This document shows, in pieces, positions 49,496-63,197 of a DNA stretch of 64,000 nucleotides. The translations under genes and the position numbers were made by a program. Within the stretch, counting starts at the first letter, position 1; every line of letters begins with the position of its first letter. The stretch spans positions 41,543,558-41,607,557 of the forward strand of contig CM049310.1 in assembly GCA_026874595.1 (NCBI GenBank), in the 5' to 3' direction. A model generated the notes under the pieces. It ran no database searches. It was not told where the DNA came from and saw only the letters and a list, made by a program, of their open reading frames with translations. This stretch comes from Sipunculus nudus (Eukaryota > Annelida > Sipuncula > Golfingiida > Sipunculidae).

Positions 49496-51870
49496 GGCCT
49501 TTTAAAATAATATCTACTACAGCCTGTGATATGTAAAACATGAATTTTCAGGAGGAGGTTAATAGGTTAAGAATTTCTGTTTACGCTCTGGTTCGAAATT
49601 AGGACCTGCCGTGTGTGAGATCAACGTGAGGGCGATCAGGCTACGAAATCGCTGGGTATCATACTTCGGTTCTTCTTAAGCATAACAATGATATGCCAAA
49701 CCATATCTCGAGGCCAGTTGAAAACTTCGCAGGGGAAAGCTCCCCTTTGGTTTGTTATCTGATCAGTTCATAAATAATATGAAGTATAAATACGATTAAA
49801 AATCAGACGATCCCTAACTAGGAGAATACTCTCCTTCAGACATGAACAACGACAATGTAAGTTGAAAAAAAAGTCAGATAAAGTATTATATGTATATTCA
49901 TCAATTTCACATAAGCCTGTGCTTCATACATATATTTTAACATTATTGGAAACAAAAGTAAGAAGATGTATCAGTTTAATATAATGTGGAGATAAGAATG
50001 ATCACTTCTGAACATGCTTCAAGTGACGAACATGAACTGAATTAAGCTTGATCACTCGGATGGATAAAACGAATATTCGATTATTTATATTTCACAAATT
50101 ACGACATGAAGTATCTATTAATTATGTGTGATCCAGTACATGCAAATGATAAGAAATGGTGAAGGTTATATTTGGCAATACACTACGAAACCGCTCGATA
50201 TCGTGCCTTCTTTATTCTGAAGCTCAAGGATATTATAGATAATCTTTTATGCGACATCATCTGCAGACCAAGGTGGGGTACTTCTTACCTCAGTTAAGAA
50301 TCAGGTCACTACATAAATAACTATATATGATGTTCATTTTAAATACAATAATAATTCCTATTATATTCTTGTTTAAATGTCAACTACATAGGTTTGAGCC
50401 AAGATGAAATAAAAATTAACTTATCTTAACGTCACACCTTGTAAGCTGTAAAAGGAGGACACCGGACAATATTTACTATTAAAATGGGCAAAAAATGTGA
50501 GACCTGGATTCAGGAAAATCTGAAATTTAAGTATTCATACATGTTGAACATAAATGGAACAATAGACTCTTCGAATTTAACTTCGACACTGTTAAGTTGG
50601 CTCGGTTGTGTAGGAGTAAGATTCTCGTTTCGAGTGCGAGAGCTTCCGGGTTCCATCCCGGACGAGCCCGGTATATTTTACCCATCCTTCGATTGCCCCT
50701 CGATCTTTGACCTGAGAATTTCTTCTCCCCGCTCACTTAGACCGCGGTTAATTTAGGTTCGCCATCAGACCTTCGTCGATCTTTTCTGTTAACGTTTTCA
50801 CACATATTTTGTAGGGAATTTCTCGAAATCAAATGACCGGGTGCCACAGCTCATACTCAAACATTAAAAGTATTTCAGAATATAAAATTATATAGCTTTT
50901 CACCGATCACATGTGCTTACCTGCAAATTAAGTTTTAATTGCTGTGGAGAAAGTGCATACATCTTGTTAATCCTGATACTTCAGTTCGACAGCCTCTGAT
51001 TTATACTCACTAAAACTATAGCGTGGTTACAATATTATCCCCTACACCCATGGGTCATGGGAAAGAGGGTTACTTGGGTTAATAGGTTAAAAATGTGATT
51101 TCGCATGGTGGTTCGAACCCTGGACCATTCGCATGTGAGGCGACCCTGATAGCCACTACCCTTCGAAACCGTTCGATAATGAACTTCAGTCATTCTGAAG
51201 CTTAAGGATCATGTGCAAACTTGTTTTTTGGAGACCAGTTGGATATTGGATAGGGGTAAGCTCACTTTGATTTTGAATCCTACCAGTCCATAATTAGACA
51301 AATGAAGTATTAATATGATTCATGTTCAAACAATCCCTAACTGGGAGCATGTTCTACTTCAAATATCAACAATATAGGATATTCAAGATCAAGTCAAAGT
51401 ATCCTGTGTATATTGCAGATCATGTACAAACGTTAAAGGAGAAAAAGTTTATATCAAGAAAAAAAAAAGAAACTGGAAAGTTCTACAAAAATAATCAGTA
51501 ATATCAATGAAGGACCTGAATTAAGGATGACTTCAAATTTTTACATGCAATCATGATGAACTTTATTGGAACGGATCGTACAGCACTTTTTCAATTCGAA
51601 ATCTTAAACTCATGACAGGGAACAGATAGGTTGCGATAGGTCGCTCATTTCAAAGAAAAATACTTTCTTGTCAGTATTGGAGAATGATGAATAAAAAATG
51701 TAGCTGTTAACCGAATCACAGGTGCGTATTCGACATTTATAAATTCACCGCGAAGGCACTAAAGTATCATCCTTGCACCCATTTTAATTGCTGTTCAGTA
51801 AATGAATACATCTTATTGGTCGTTATATTTTTAAAATCGACAATCCTTAATTTATACAAACTTAAACTAT
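49496..51870. repeat. Array unit 4
   Basis: Relic C at 49580-49654, Val A deleted (stub about 50187), Pro-like at 50599, relic B at 51095-51170. It is near-identical to unit 5 over most of its length. Confidence 0.85.
50599..50669 (+). pseudogene. tRNA-Pro-derived pseudogene with CGA at the anticodon
   Basis: 71 nt, type 2 body. The loop reads TTCGAGT, so positions 34-36 are CGA, a serine anticodon, on a proline body. Position 7 mispairs (GGCTCGG/ACGAGCC) and the T loop is six bases. Probably not functional. Confidence 0.7.
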
Positions 51871-54247
51871 GGCCTTTTAAAATAATATCTACTACAGCTA
51901 GTGACATGTGAAACATGGATTTTCAAGAGGAGGTTAATAGTCTAAGAATTTCGGTTTACGCTCTGGTTCGAAATTAGGACCTGCCGTGTGTGAGATCAAC
52001 GTGAGGGCGATCAGGCTACGAAATCGCTGGGTATCATACTTCGGTTCTTCTTAAGCATAACAATGATATGCCAAACCATATCTCGAGGCCAGTTGAAAAC
52101 TTCGCAGGGGAAAGCTCCCCTTTGGTTTGTTATCTGATCAGTTCATAAATAATATGAAGTATAAATACGATTAAAAATCAGACGATCCCTAACTAGGAGA
52201 ATACTCTCCTTCAGACATGAACAACGACAATGTAAGTTGAAAAAAAAGTCAGATAAAGTATTATATGTATATTCATCAATTTCACATAAGCCTGTGCTTC
52301 ATACATATATTTTAACATTATTGGAAACAAAAGTAAGAAGATGTATCAGTTTAATATAATGTGGAGATAAGAATGATCACTTCTGAACATGCTTCAAGTG
52401 ACGAACATGAACTGAATTAAGCTTGATCACTCGGATGGATAAAACGAATATTCGATTATTTATATTTCACAAATTACGACATGAAGTATCTATTAATTAT
52501 GTGTGATCCAGTACATGCAAATGATAAGAAATGGTGAAGGTTATATTTGGCAATACACTACGAAACCGCTCGATATCGTGCCTTCTTTATTCTGAAGCTC
52601 AAGGATATTATAGATAATCTTTTATGCGACATCATCTGCAGACCAAGGTGGGGTACTTCTTACCTCAGTTAAGAATCAGGTCACTACATAAATAACTATA
52701 TATGATGTTCATTTTAAATACAATAATAATTCCTATTATATTCTTGTTTAAATGTCAACTACATAGGTTTGAGCCAAGATGAAATAAAAATTAACTTATC
52801 TTAACGTCACACCTTGTAAGCTGTAAAAGGAGGACACCGGACAATATTTACTATTAAAATGGGCAAAAAATGTGAGACCTGGATTCAGGAAAATCTGAAA
52901 TTTAAGTATTCATACATGTTGAACATAAATGGAACAATAGACTCTTCGAATTTAACTTCGACACTGTTAAGTTGGCTCGGTTGTGTAGGAGTAAGATTCT
53001 CGTTTCGAGTGCGAGAGCTTCCGGGTTCCATCCCGGACGAGCCCGGTATATTTTACCCATCCTTCGATTGCCCCTCGATCTTTGACCTGAGAATTTCTTC
53101 TCCCCGCTCACTTAGACCGCGGTTAATTTAGGTTCGCCATCAGACCTTCGTCGATCTTTTCTGTTAACGTTTTCACACATATTTTGTAGGGAATTTCTCG
53201 AAATCAAATGACCGGGTGCCACAGCTCATACTCAAACATTAAAAGTATTTCAGAATATAAAATTATATAGCTTTTCACCGATCACATGTGCTTACCTGCA
53301 AATTAAGTTTTAATTGCTGTGGAGAAAGTGCATACATCTTGTTAATCCTGATACTTCAGTTCGACAGCCTCTGATTTATACTCACTAAAACTATAGCGTG
53401 GTTACAATATTATCGCCTACACCCATGGGTCATGGGAAAGAGGGTTACTTGGGTTAATAGGTTAAAAATGTGATTTCGCATGGTGGTTCGAACCCTGGAC
53501 CATTCGCATGTGAGGCGACCCTGATAGCCACTACCCTTCGAAACCGTTCGATAATGAACTTCAGTCATTCTGAAGCTTAAGGATCATGTGCAAACTTGTT
53601 TTTTGGAGACCAGTTGGATATTGGATAGGGGTAAGCTCACTTTGATTTTGAATCCTACCAGTCCATAATTAGACAAATGAAGTATTAATATGATTCATGT
53701 TCAAACAATCCCTAACTGGGAGCATGTTCTACTTCAAATATCAACAATATAGGATATTCAAGATCAAGTCAAAGTATCCTGTGTATATTGCAGATCATGT
53801 ACAAACGTTAAAGGAGAAAAAGTTTATATCAAGAAAAAAAAAAAGAAACTGGAAAGTTCTACAAAAATAATCAGTAATATCAATGAAGGACCTGAATTAA
53901 GGATGACTTCAAATTTTTACATGCAATCATGATGAACTTTATTGGAACGGATCGTACAGCACTTTTTCAATTCGAAATCTTAAACTCATGACAGGGAACA
54001 GATAGGTTGCGATAGGTCGCTCATTTCAAAGAAAAATACTTTCTTGTCAGTACTGGAGAATGATGAATAAAAAAATGTAGCTGTTAACCGAATCACAGGT
54101 GCGTATTCGACATTTATAAATTCACCGCGAAGGCACTAAAGTATCATCCTTGCACCCATTTTAATTGCTGTTCAGTAAATGAATACATCTTATTGGTCGT
54201 TATATTTTTAAAATCGACAATCCTTAATTTATACAAACTTAAACTAT
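51871..54247. repeat. Array unit 5
   Basis: Relic C at 51954-52028, Val A deleted (stub about 52557), Pro-like at 52974, relic B at 53469-53545. Its first ~80 bp resemble units 3 and 6, but from about 51,960 it follows unit 4, so it is a mosaic. Confidence 0.85.
52974..53044 (+). pseudogene. tRNA-Pro-derived pseudogene with CGA, copy in unit 5
   Basis: Same sequence as the copy at 50,599 as far as I can see, including loop TTCGAGT and the TTCCAT T loop; duplicated with its unit. Confidence 0.7.
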
Positions 54248-54936
54248 GGCCTTTTAAAATAATATCTACTACAGCTAGTGACATGTGAAACATGGATTTT
54301 CAAGAGGAGGTTAATAGTCTAAGAATTTCGGTTTACGCTCTGGTTCGAAATTAGGACCTGCCGCCTGTGAGATCAACGTGAGAGCGATCAGGCTACGAAT
54401 CCGCTGCGTAACATACTTCGGTTCTTCTTAAGCATAACAATGGTATGCCAAACCATATCTCGAGGCCAGTTGAAGACTGCGCAGAGGAAAGCTCCTCTTT
54501 GGTTTGTTGTCTGATCAGTCCATAAATAATATGAAGTATTAATACGATTAAAAATCAGACGATTCCTAACTAGGAGAATACTCTCCTTCAGACATGAACA
54601 ACGACAATATAAGTTGAACCAAAGTCAGATAAAGCCTGTGCTTCATACATTTATTTTAGCAATATTGGAAACAAAAGTAGGAAGATGTAGCTTTTGATCG
54701 TATCACGGAAGCGCAGCTGCAAATCAATTTAATATACTGTGGAGATAAGAATGATCACTCCTGAACATGCTTCAAGTGAAGAACAGGAACTGAATTAAGC
54801 TTGATCACTCGGATGGATAAAACGAATATTCCCTTATTGATATTTCACAAATTACGACATGAAGTATCTTATAATTATGTGTGATCCAATACATGCAAAT
54901 GATAAAAAATGGTGGAGGTTATATCTGGGAAAAATA

Positions 54937-55009
54937 TGGTTCCGCTGGGGTTCGAGCCCAGGACCTTTTGCGTGTGAGGCGAACGCAATAGCCCCTACAC
55001 TACGAAACC
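54937..55009 (-). tRNA. tRNA-Val(CAC)-like, decaying
   Basis: 73 nt, same D-arm and B-box changes as the unit 3 copy but with CTGGGGTTCGAG- on the plus strand at its 3' side. CAC loop and acceptor pairing kept. Confidence 0.45.
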
Positions 55010-55416
55010 GCTCGATATCGTGCCTTCTTCATTCTGAAGCTCAAGGATATTTTAGCTAATCTTTTATGCGATATCCTCTGCAGATCAAAGTGGGGTACTT
55101 CTAACCTCAGTTTAAAAATCAGGTCACTACATAAATAAGTATATATGATGTTCATTTTAAATACAATAATAATTCCTATTATATTCTTGTTTAAATGTCA
55201 ACTACATAAGTTTGAGCCAAGATGAAATAAAAATTAACTTATCTTAACGTCACACCTTGTAAGCTGTAGAAGGAGGACGCCGGAAAATATTTACAATTAA
55301 AATGGGCAAAAAATGTGAGACCTGGATTCAGGAAAATCTGAAATGTAAGTATTCATACATGTTGAAGAAAAATGGAACAATAGACTATTCGAATTTAGCT
55401 TCGACACCGTTAATAT

Positions 55417-55488
55417 GGCTCGTTGGTCTAGGGGTATGATTATCGCTTCGGGTGCGAGAGGTCCAGGGTTCAATTCCCGGACGAGCCC
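55417..55488 (+). tRNA. tRNA-Pro(CGG)-like, type 1
   Basis: 72 nt. A box TGGTCTAGGGGT and B box GGTTCAATTCC intact, loop TTCGGGT. There is one mismatch in the anticodon stem (ATCGC/GCGAG) and one in the T stem (CAGGG/CCCGG). TTTT follows about 8 bases after the 3' end. Confidence 0.5.
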
Positions 55489-56656
55489 GATATATTTTAG
55501 CTATTCTTCGATTGCCCCTCGATCTTTGACCTGAGAAATTCTTCTTCCCGCTCACTTAGAGTGCATATAATTTAGGTTCGTCATTAGACCTTGGTCGATC
55601 TTTTCTGTTAACGTTTTCACACATATTTTGTAGGGAATTTCTCGAAATCAAATGACCTGGTGCCACAGCTCCTACTAAAACATTAAAAGTATTTCAGAAT
55701 ATAAAATAATATAGCTTTTCACCGATCACATGTGCTTACCTGCAAATTTAGTTTTAATTGCTGTTGAGAAAGTGCATACATCTTGTTAATCCTAACATTT
55801 CAATTCGACAACCTCTGATTTAAACTCACTAAAACTATAGCGTGGTTACAATATTATCGCCTACAGCCATGAGTCATGGGAGAGAGGGTTACTTGGGTTA
55901 ATAGGTTAAAAATGTGATTTCGCATGGGGTTTCGAACCCTGGACCATGGGCGTGTGAGGCGACCCTGATAGCCACTTCACTTCGAAACCGTTCGATAATG
56001 AACTTCAGTCATTCTGAAGCTTAAGGATCATGTGCAAACTTGTTTTTTGGAGACCAGTTGGATATTGGATAGGGGGAAACCCACTTTGATTTTGAATCCA
56101 ACCAGTCCAAAATAAAACAAATGAAGTATTAATATGATTCATGTTCAAACAATTCCTAACTGGGAGCATGTTCTACTTCAAATATCAACGATATAGGATA
56201 TTCAAGATCAAGTCAAAGTATCCTGTGGATTCTGCAGATCATGTACAAATGTGATAGGAGGAAAAGTTTATGTCAAGAAAAAAATGAAACTGGAAAGTTC
56301 TACAAAAATAATCAGTAATATCACTGAAGAACCTGAATTAAGGATGACTTCAAAAGAAAATGTCTTCATCCCCTTCACTTTTACAGATTTGTGTTCATTG
56401 ACAGAACATTGTCCAGCCTTCCATTCACAATTATCGCACACACAAATACTTTCTTGTCAGTATTGGAAAATGATGAATAAAAATATGTAGCTGTTAACCG
56501 AACACCGGTGCGTATTCGACATGTATAAATTCACCGCGAAGGCACTAAAGTATCATCCTTACACCCATTTTAATTGCTGTTCAGAAAATGAATACATCTT
56601 ATTGGACGTTATAATTTTAAAATCGACAATCCTTAATTTAAACAAACTTAAACTAT

Positions 56657-59056
56657 GGCCTTTTAAAATAATATCTACTACAGCCTGTGATATGTAAAAC
56701 ATGAATTTTCAGGAGGAGGTTAATAGGTTAAGAATTTCTGTTTACGCTCTGGTTCGAAATTAGGACCTGCCGTGTGTGAGATCAACGTGAGGGCGATCAG
56801 GCTACGAAATCGCTGGGTATCATACTTCGGTTCTTCTTAAGCATAACAATGATATGCAAACCATATCTCGAGGCCAGTTGAAAACTTCGCAGGGGAAAGC
56901 TCCCCTTTGGTTTGTTATCTGATCAGTTCATAAATAATATGAAGTATAAATACGATTAAAAATCAGACGATCCCTAACTAGGAGAATACTCTGCTTCAGA
57001 CATGAACAACGACAATGTAAGTTGAACCAAAGTCAGATAAAGTATTATATGTATATTCATCAATTTCACATAAGCCTGTGCTTCATACATATATTTTAAC
57101 ATTATTGGAAACAAAAGTAAGAAGATGTAGCTTTTGATCGTATCACAGATGCGCAGCTGCAAATCAGTTTAATATAATGTGGAGATAAGAATGATCACTT
57201 CTGAACATGCTTCAAGTGACGAACATGAACTGAATTAAGCTTGATCACTCGGATGGATAAAACGAATATTCGATTATTTATAATTCACAAATTACGACAT
57301 GAAGTATCTATTAATTATGTGTGATCCAGTACATGCAAATGATAAGAAATGGTGAAGGTTATATTTGGCAATACACTACGAAACCGCTCGATATCGTGCC
57401 TTCTTTATTCTGAAGCTCAAGGATATTATAGATAATCTTTTATGCGACATCCTCTGCAGACCAAGGTGGGGTACTTCTTACCTCAGTTAAGAATCCGGTC
57501 ACTACATAAATAACTATTTATGATGTTCATTTTAAATACAATAATAATTCCTATTATATTCTTGTTTAAATGTCAACTACATAGGTTTGAGCCAAGATGA
57601 AATAAAAATTAACTTATCTTAACGTCACACCTTGTAAGCTGTAAAAGGAGGACACCGGACAATATTTACTATTAAAATGGGCAAAAAATGTGAGACCTGG
57701 ATTCAGGAAAATCTGAAATTTAAGTATTCATACATGTTGAACATAAATGGAACAATAGACTCTTCGAATTTAACTTCGACACTGTTAAGTTGGCTCGGTT
57801 GTGTAGGAGTAAGATTCTCGTTTCGAGTGCGAGAGCTTCCGGGTTCTATCCCGGACGAGCCCGGTATATTTTAGCCATCCTTCGATTGCCCCTCGATCTT
57901 TGACCTGAGAATTTCTTCTCCCCGCTCACTAAGACCGCGGTTAATTTAGGTTCGCCATCAGACCTTCGTCGATCTTTTCTGTTAACGTTTTCACACATAT
58001 TTTGTAGGGAATTTCTCGAAATCAAATGACCGGGTGCCACAGCTCATACTAAAACATTAAAAGTATTTCAGAATATAAAAAAATATAGCTTTTCACCGAT
58101 CACATGTGCTTACCTGCAAATTAAGTTTTAATTGCTGTTGAGAAAGTGCATACATCTTGTTAATCCTAATATTTCAATTCGACAACCTCTGATTTATACT
58201 CACTAAAACTATAGCGTGGTTACAATATTATCGCCTACAGCCATGGGTCATTGGAAAGAGGGTTACTTGGGTTAATAGGTTAAAAATGTGATTTCGCATG
58301 GGGGTTCGAACCCAGGACCATTGGCGTGTGAGGCGACCCTGATAGAGACTACACTTCGAAACTGCTCGATAATGAAATTCCGTCATTCTAAAGCTTCAGG
58401 ATCATGTGTAAACTGATTTTTTGGAGACCAATTGGAGAGGGGTAAGCTCACTTTGATTTTGAATCCTACCAGTCGATAATAAAACAAATGAAGTATTAAT
58501 ATGATTCATGTTCAAACAATCCCTAACTGGGAGCATGTTCTACTCCAAATATAAACTATATAGGATATTCAAGATCGAGTCAAAGTATCCTGTGGATATT
58601 GCAGATCATGTACAAACGTCTTAGGAGAAAAAGTTTATATCAAGAAAAAAAATGAAACTGGAAAGTTCTACAAAAATAATCAGTAATATCACTGAAGGAC
58701 CTGAATTAAGGATGACTTCAAATTTTTACATTCAATCATGATGAACTTTATTGGAACGGATCGTACAGCACTTTTTCAATTCGAAATCTTAAACACATGC
58801 CAGGGAACATATAGGTTGCGATAGGTCGCTCATTTCAAAGAAAAATACTTTCTTGTCAGTATTGGAAAATGATGAATAAAAATATGTAGCTCTTAACCGA
58901 ATCACAGGTGCGTATTCGACATGTATAAATTCACCGCAAAGGCACTAAAGTATCATCCTTACACCAATTTTAATTGCTGTTCAGTAAATGAATACATCTT
59001 ATTGGTCGATATATTTTTAAAATCGACAATTCTTAATTTATACAAATTTAAACTAT
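56657..59056. repeat. Array unit 7
   Basis: Relic C at 56740-56814, Val A deleted (stub about 57375), Pro-like at 57792, relic B at 58288-58363. The left part follows unit 4 and the right part follows unit 9, another mosaic. Confidence 0.85.
57792..57862 (+). pseudogene. tRNA-Pro-derived pseudogene with CGA, copy in unit 7
   Basis: Type 2 body with loop TTCGAGT; the T loop is TTCTAT instead of TTCCAT, so it is a separate variant from units 4 and 5. Confidence 0.7.
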
Positions 59057-60905
59057 GGCCTTTTAAAATAATATCTATTACAGCTTGTGACATGTGAAAC
59101 ATGGATTTTCAGGAGGAGGTTAATAGTCTAAGAATTTCGGTTTACGCTCTGGTTCGAAATTAGGACCTACTGTGTGTGAGATTAACGTGAGAGCGATCAG
59201 GCTACGAATCCGCTGGGTATCATACTTCGGTTCTTCTTAAGCATAACAATGATATGCCATACCATATCTCGAGGCCAGTTGAAGACTTTGCAGGGGAAAG
59301 CTCCTCTTCGGTTTGTTATCTGATCAGTCCATAAATAATATGATATAAATACGATTAAAAATCAGACGATCCCTAACTAGGAGAATACTCTCCTTCAAAC
59401 ATGAACAACGACAATATAAGTTGAACCAAAGTCAGATAAAGCCTGTGCTTCATACATATATTTTGACAATATTGGAAACAAAAGTAAGAAGATGTAGCTT
59501 TTGAGCGTATCACAGATGCGCAGCTGCAAATCAATTTAATATACTGTGGAGATAAGAATGATTACTTCTGAACATGATTCAAGTGACGAACATGAACTGA
59601 ATTAAAGCTTGATCACTCGGATGGATAAAACGAATATTCGCTTATTTATATTTCACAAATTACGACATGAAGTATCTTATAATTATGTGTGATCCAGTAC
59701 ATGCAAATGTTAAAAAATGGTGGAGGTTATATTTGGCAATACACTACGAAACCGCTCGATATCGTGCCTTCTTTATTCTGAAGCTCAAGGATATTATAGT
59801 TAATCTTTTATGCGACATCCTCTGCAGACGAAAGTGGGGTACTTCTTACCTCAGTTAAGAATCCGGTCACTACATAAATAACTATATATGATGTTCATTT
59901 TAAATACAATAATAATTCCTATTATATTCTTGATTAAATGTCAACTACATAGGTTTGAGCCAAGATGAAATAAAAATTAACTTATCTTAACGTCACACCT
60001 TGACAGCTGTAAAAGGAGGACGCCGAAAAATATTTACAATTAAAATGGGCAAAAAATGTGAAACCTGGATTCAGGAAAATCTGAAATTTAAGTATTCATA
60101 CATGTTGAAGAAAAATGGAACAATGGACTCTTCGAATTTAACTTCGACACTGTTAAGTTGGCTCGTTGGTGTAGGAGTAAGATTCTCGCTTCGGGTGCGA
60201 GAGCTTCCGGGTTCTATCCCGGACGAGCCCGGTATATTTTAGCCATCATTCGATTGCCCCTCGATCTTTGACCCGAGAATTTCTTCTTCCCGCTCACTAA
60301 GACAGCAGGTAATTTAGGTTCGCCATCAGACCTTGGTCGATATTTTCTGTTAACGTTTTCACACATATTTTGTAGGGAATTTCTCGAAATCAAATGACCG
60401 GGTGCCACAGCTCATACTAAAACATTAAAAGTATTTCAGAATATAAAATAATATAGCTTTTCACAGATTACATGTGCTTACCTGCAAATTTAGTTTTAAT
60501 TGCTGTTGAGAAAGTGCATACATCTTGTTAATCCTAATATTTCAATTCGACAACCTCTGATTTATACTCACTAAAACTATAGCGTGGTTACAATATTATC
60601 GCCGACAGCCATGGGTCATGGGAGAGAGGGTTACCTGGTTTAATAGGTTAAAAATGTGATTTCGCATGGGGGTTCGACCCTGGACCATTGGCGTGTGAGG
60701 CGACCCTGAGAGCCACTACACTTCGAAACCGTTCGATAATGAACTTCAGTCATTCTGAAGCGTAAGGATCATGTGCAAACTTGTTTTTTGGAGACCAGTT
60801 GGATATTGGATATCGGGAAGCTCACTTTGATTTTAAATTCAACCAGTCCAAAATAAAACAAATGAAGTATTAATATGATTCATGTTCAAAGAATCCCTAA
60901 CTGGG
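59057..60905. repeat. Array unit 8 (right end deleted)
   Basis: Relic C at 59140-59214, Val A deleted (stub about 59740), Pro-like at 60160, relic B at 60655-60730. The unit stops at CTAACTGGGAG, where about 600 bp are missing and unit 9 begins. Confidence 0.8.
60160..60230 (+). pseudogene. tRNA-Pro(CGG)-derived pseudogene, type 2
   Basis: Acceptor and CGG loop kept, T loop TTCTAT (six bases), altered D arm. Confidence 0.7.
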
Positions 60906-63197
60906 AGCTGGGGTTTACGCTCTGGTTCGAAATTAGGACCTGCTGCGTGTGAGATCAACCTGAGAGCGATCAGGCTCGAATCCGCTGGGTATCATACTTC
61001 GGTTCTTCTTAAGCATAACAATGATATGCCATACCATATCTCGAGGCCAGTTGAAGACTGCGCAGGGGAAAGCTCCTCTTTGATTTGTTATCTGATCAGT
61101 CCATAAATAATATGAAGTATAAATACAATTAAAAATCAGACGATTCCTAACTAGAAGAATACTCTCCTTCAGACATGAACAACGACAATATAAGTTGAAC
61201 CAAAGTCAGATAAAGCCTGTGCTTCATACATATATTTTAACAATATTGGAAACAAAAGTAAGAAGATGTAGCTTTTGATCGTATCACAGATGCGCAGCTG
61301 CAAATCAATTTAATATACTGTGGAGATAAAAATGGTCACTTCTGAACATGCTTCAAGTGACGAACAGGAACTGAATTAAGCTTGATCACTCGGATGGATA
61401 AAACGAATATTCGCGTATTTATATTTCACAAATTACGACATGAAGTATCTTATAATTATGTGTGATCCAGTACATCCAAATGTTAAAAAATGGTGGAGGT
61501 TATATTTGGCAATACACTACGAAACCGCTCGATATCGTGCCTTCTTTATTCTGAAGCTCAAGGATATTATAGTTAATCTTTTATGCGACATCCTCTGCAG
61601 ACGAAAGTGGGGTACTTCTTACCTCAGTTAAGAATCCGGTCACTACATAAATAACTATATATGATTTTCATTCTAAATACAATAATAATTCCTATTATAT
61701 TCTTGTTTAAATGTCAACTACATACGTTTGAGCCGAGATGAAATAAAAATTAACTTATCTTAACGTCACACCTTGAAAGCTGTAAAAGGAGGAATCCGAA
61801 AAATATTTACAATTAAAATGGGCAACAAATGTGAAACCTGGATTCAGGAAAATCTGAAATTTAAGTATTCATACATGTTGAAGAAAAATGGAACAATAGA
61901 CTCTTCGAATTTAACTTCGAAACTGTTAAGTTGGCTCGTTGGTGTAGGAGTAAGATTCTCGCTTCGGGTGCGAGAGCTTCCGGGTTCTATCCCGGACGAG
62001 CCCGGTATATTTTAGCCATCATTCGATTGCCCCTCGATCTTTGACCCGAGAATTTCTTCTTCCCGCTCACTAAGACAGCAGGTAATTTAGGTTCGCCATC
62101 AGACCTTGGTCGAACTTTTCTGTTAACGTTATCACACATATTTTGTAGGGAATTTCTCGAAATCAAATGACCGGGTGCCACAGCTCATACTAAAACATTA
62201 AAAGTATTTCAGAATATAAAATAATATAGCTTTTCACCGATCACATGTGCTTACCTGAAAATTTAGTTTTAATTGCTGTTGAGAAAGTGCATACATCTTG
62301 TTAATCCTAATATTTCAATTCGACAACTTCTGATTTATACTCACTAAAACTATAGCGTGGTTACAATATTATCGCCTACAGCCATGGGTCATGGGAGAGA
62401 GGGTTACTTGGGTTAATAGGTTAAAAATGTGATTTCGCATGGGGGTTCGAACCCAGGACCATTGGCGTGTGAGGCGACCCTGATAGAGACTACACTTCGA
62501 AACTGCTCGATAATGAAATTCCGTCATTCTAAAGCTTCAGGATCATGTGTAAACTGATTTTTTGGAGACCAATTGGAGAGGGGTAAGCTCACTTTGATTT
62601 TGAATCCTACCAGTCGATAATAAAACAAATGAAGTATTAATATGATTCATGTTCAAACAATCCCTAACTGGGAGCATGTTCTACTCCAAATATCAACTAT
62701 ATAGGATATTCAAGATCGAGTCAAAGTATCCTGTGGATATTGCAGATTATGTACAAACGTCTTAGGAGAAAAAGTTTATATCAAGAAAAAAAATGAAACT
62801 GGAAAGTTCTACAAAAATAATCAGTAATATCACTGAAGGACCTGAATTAAGGATGACTTCAAATTTTTACATTCAATCATGATGAACTTTATTGGAACGG
62901 ATCGTACAGCACTTTTTCAATTCGAAATCTTAAACACATGCCAGGGAACATATAGGTTGCGATAGGTCGCTCATTTCAAAGAAAAATACTTTCTTGTCAG
63001 TATTGGAAAATGATGAATAAAAATATGTAGCTCTTAACCGAATCACAGGTGCGTATTCGACATGTATAAATTCACCGCAAAGGCACTAAAGTATCATCCT
63101 TACACCAATTTTAATTGCTGTTCAGTAAATGAATACATCTTATTGGTCGATATATTTTTAAAATCGACAATTCTTAATTTATACAAATTTAAACTAT
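60906..63197. repeat. Array unit 9 (left end deleted)
   Basis: Starts inside relic C (60913-60986); Val A deleted (stub about 61513), Pro-like at 61933, relic B at 62430-62504. The last kilobase closely matches unit 7 (58,260-59,056). Confidence 0.8.
61933..62003 (+). pseudogene. tRNA-Pro(CGG)-derived pseudogene, type 2
   Basis: Matches the copy at 60,160 as far as I can see: CGG loop, six-base T loop, GTGTAGGAGTAAGA D arm. Confidence 0.7.

Larger units (their letters stand above)
54248..56656. repeat. Array unit 6
   Basis: Relic C at 54332-54406, Val A kept at 54937, 72-nt Pro element at 55417, relic B at 55914-55989. It is the only unit with all four elements at full length and a type 1 Pro element. 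Confidence 0.85.

Noticed and set aside
49090-56490. 79-codon frame (MIGGKVYVKKKMKLESS start) present at 49,090 and 56,251
   Set aside because: Identity comes from recent unit duplication; other units break the frame with deletions and there is no domain.
43468-62015. Recurrent 63-90-codon frames (starting MGKKCETWIQENLKF) in array units
   Set aside because: They run straight through the tRNA-Pro-derived sequence and owe their repetition to the tandem array. Frame length varies between units, and there is no sign of coding constraint.
46003-62181. Minus-strand frames containing VSGEKKFSGQRSRGN-type sequence
   Set aside because: Antisense readings of the tRNA-Pro element and its flank, with no independent support.
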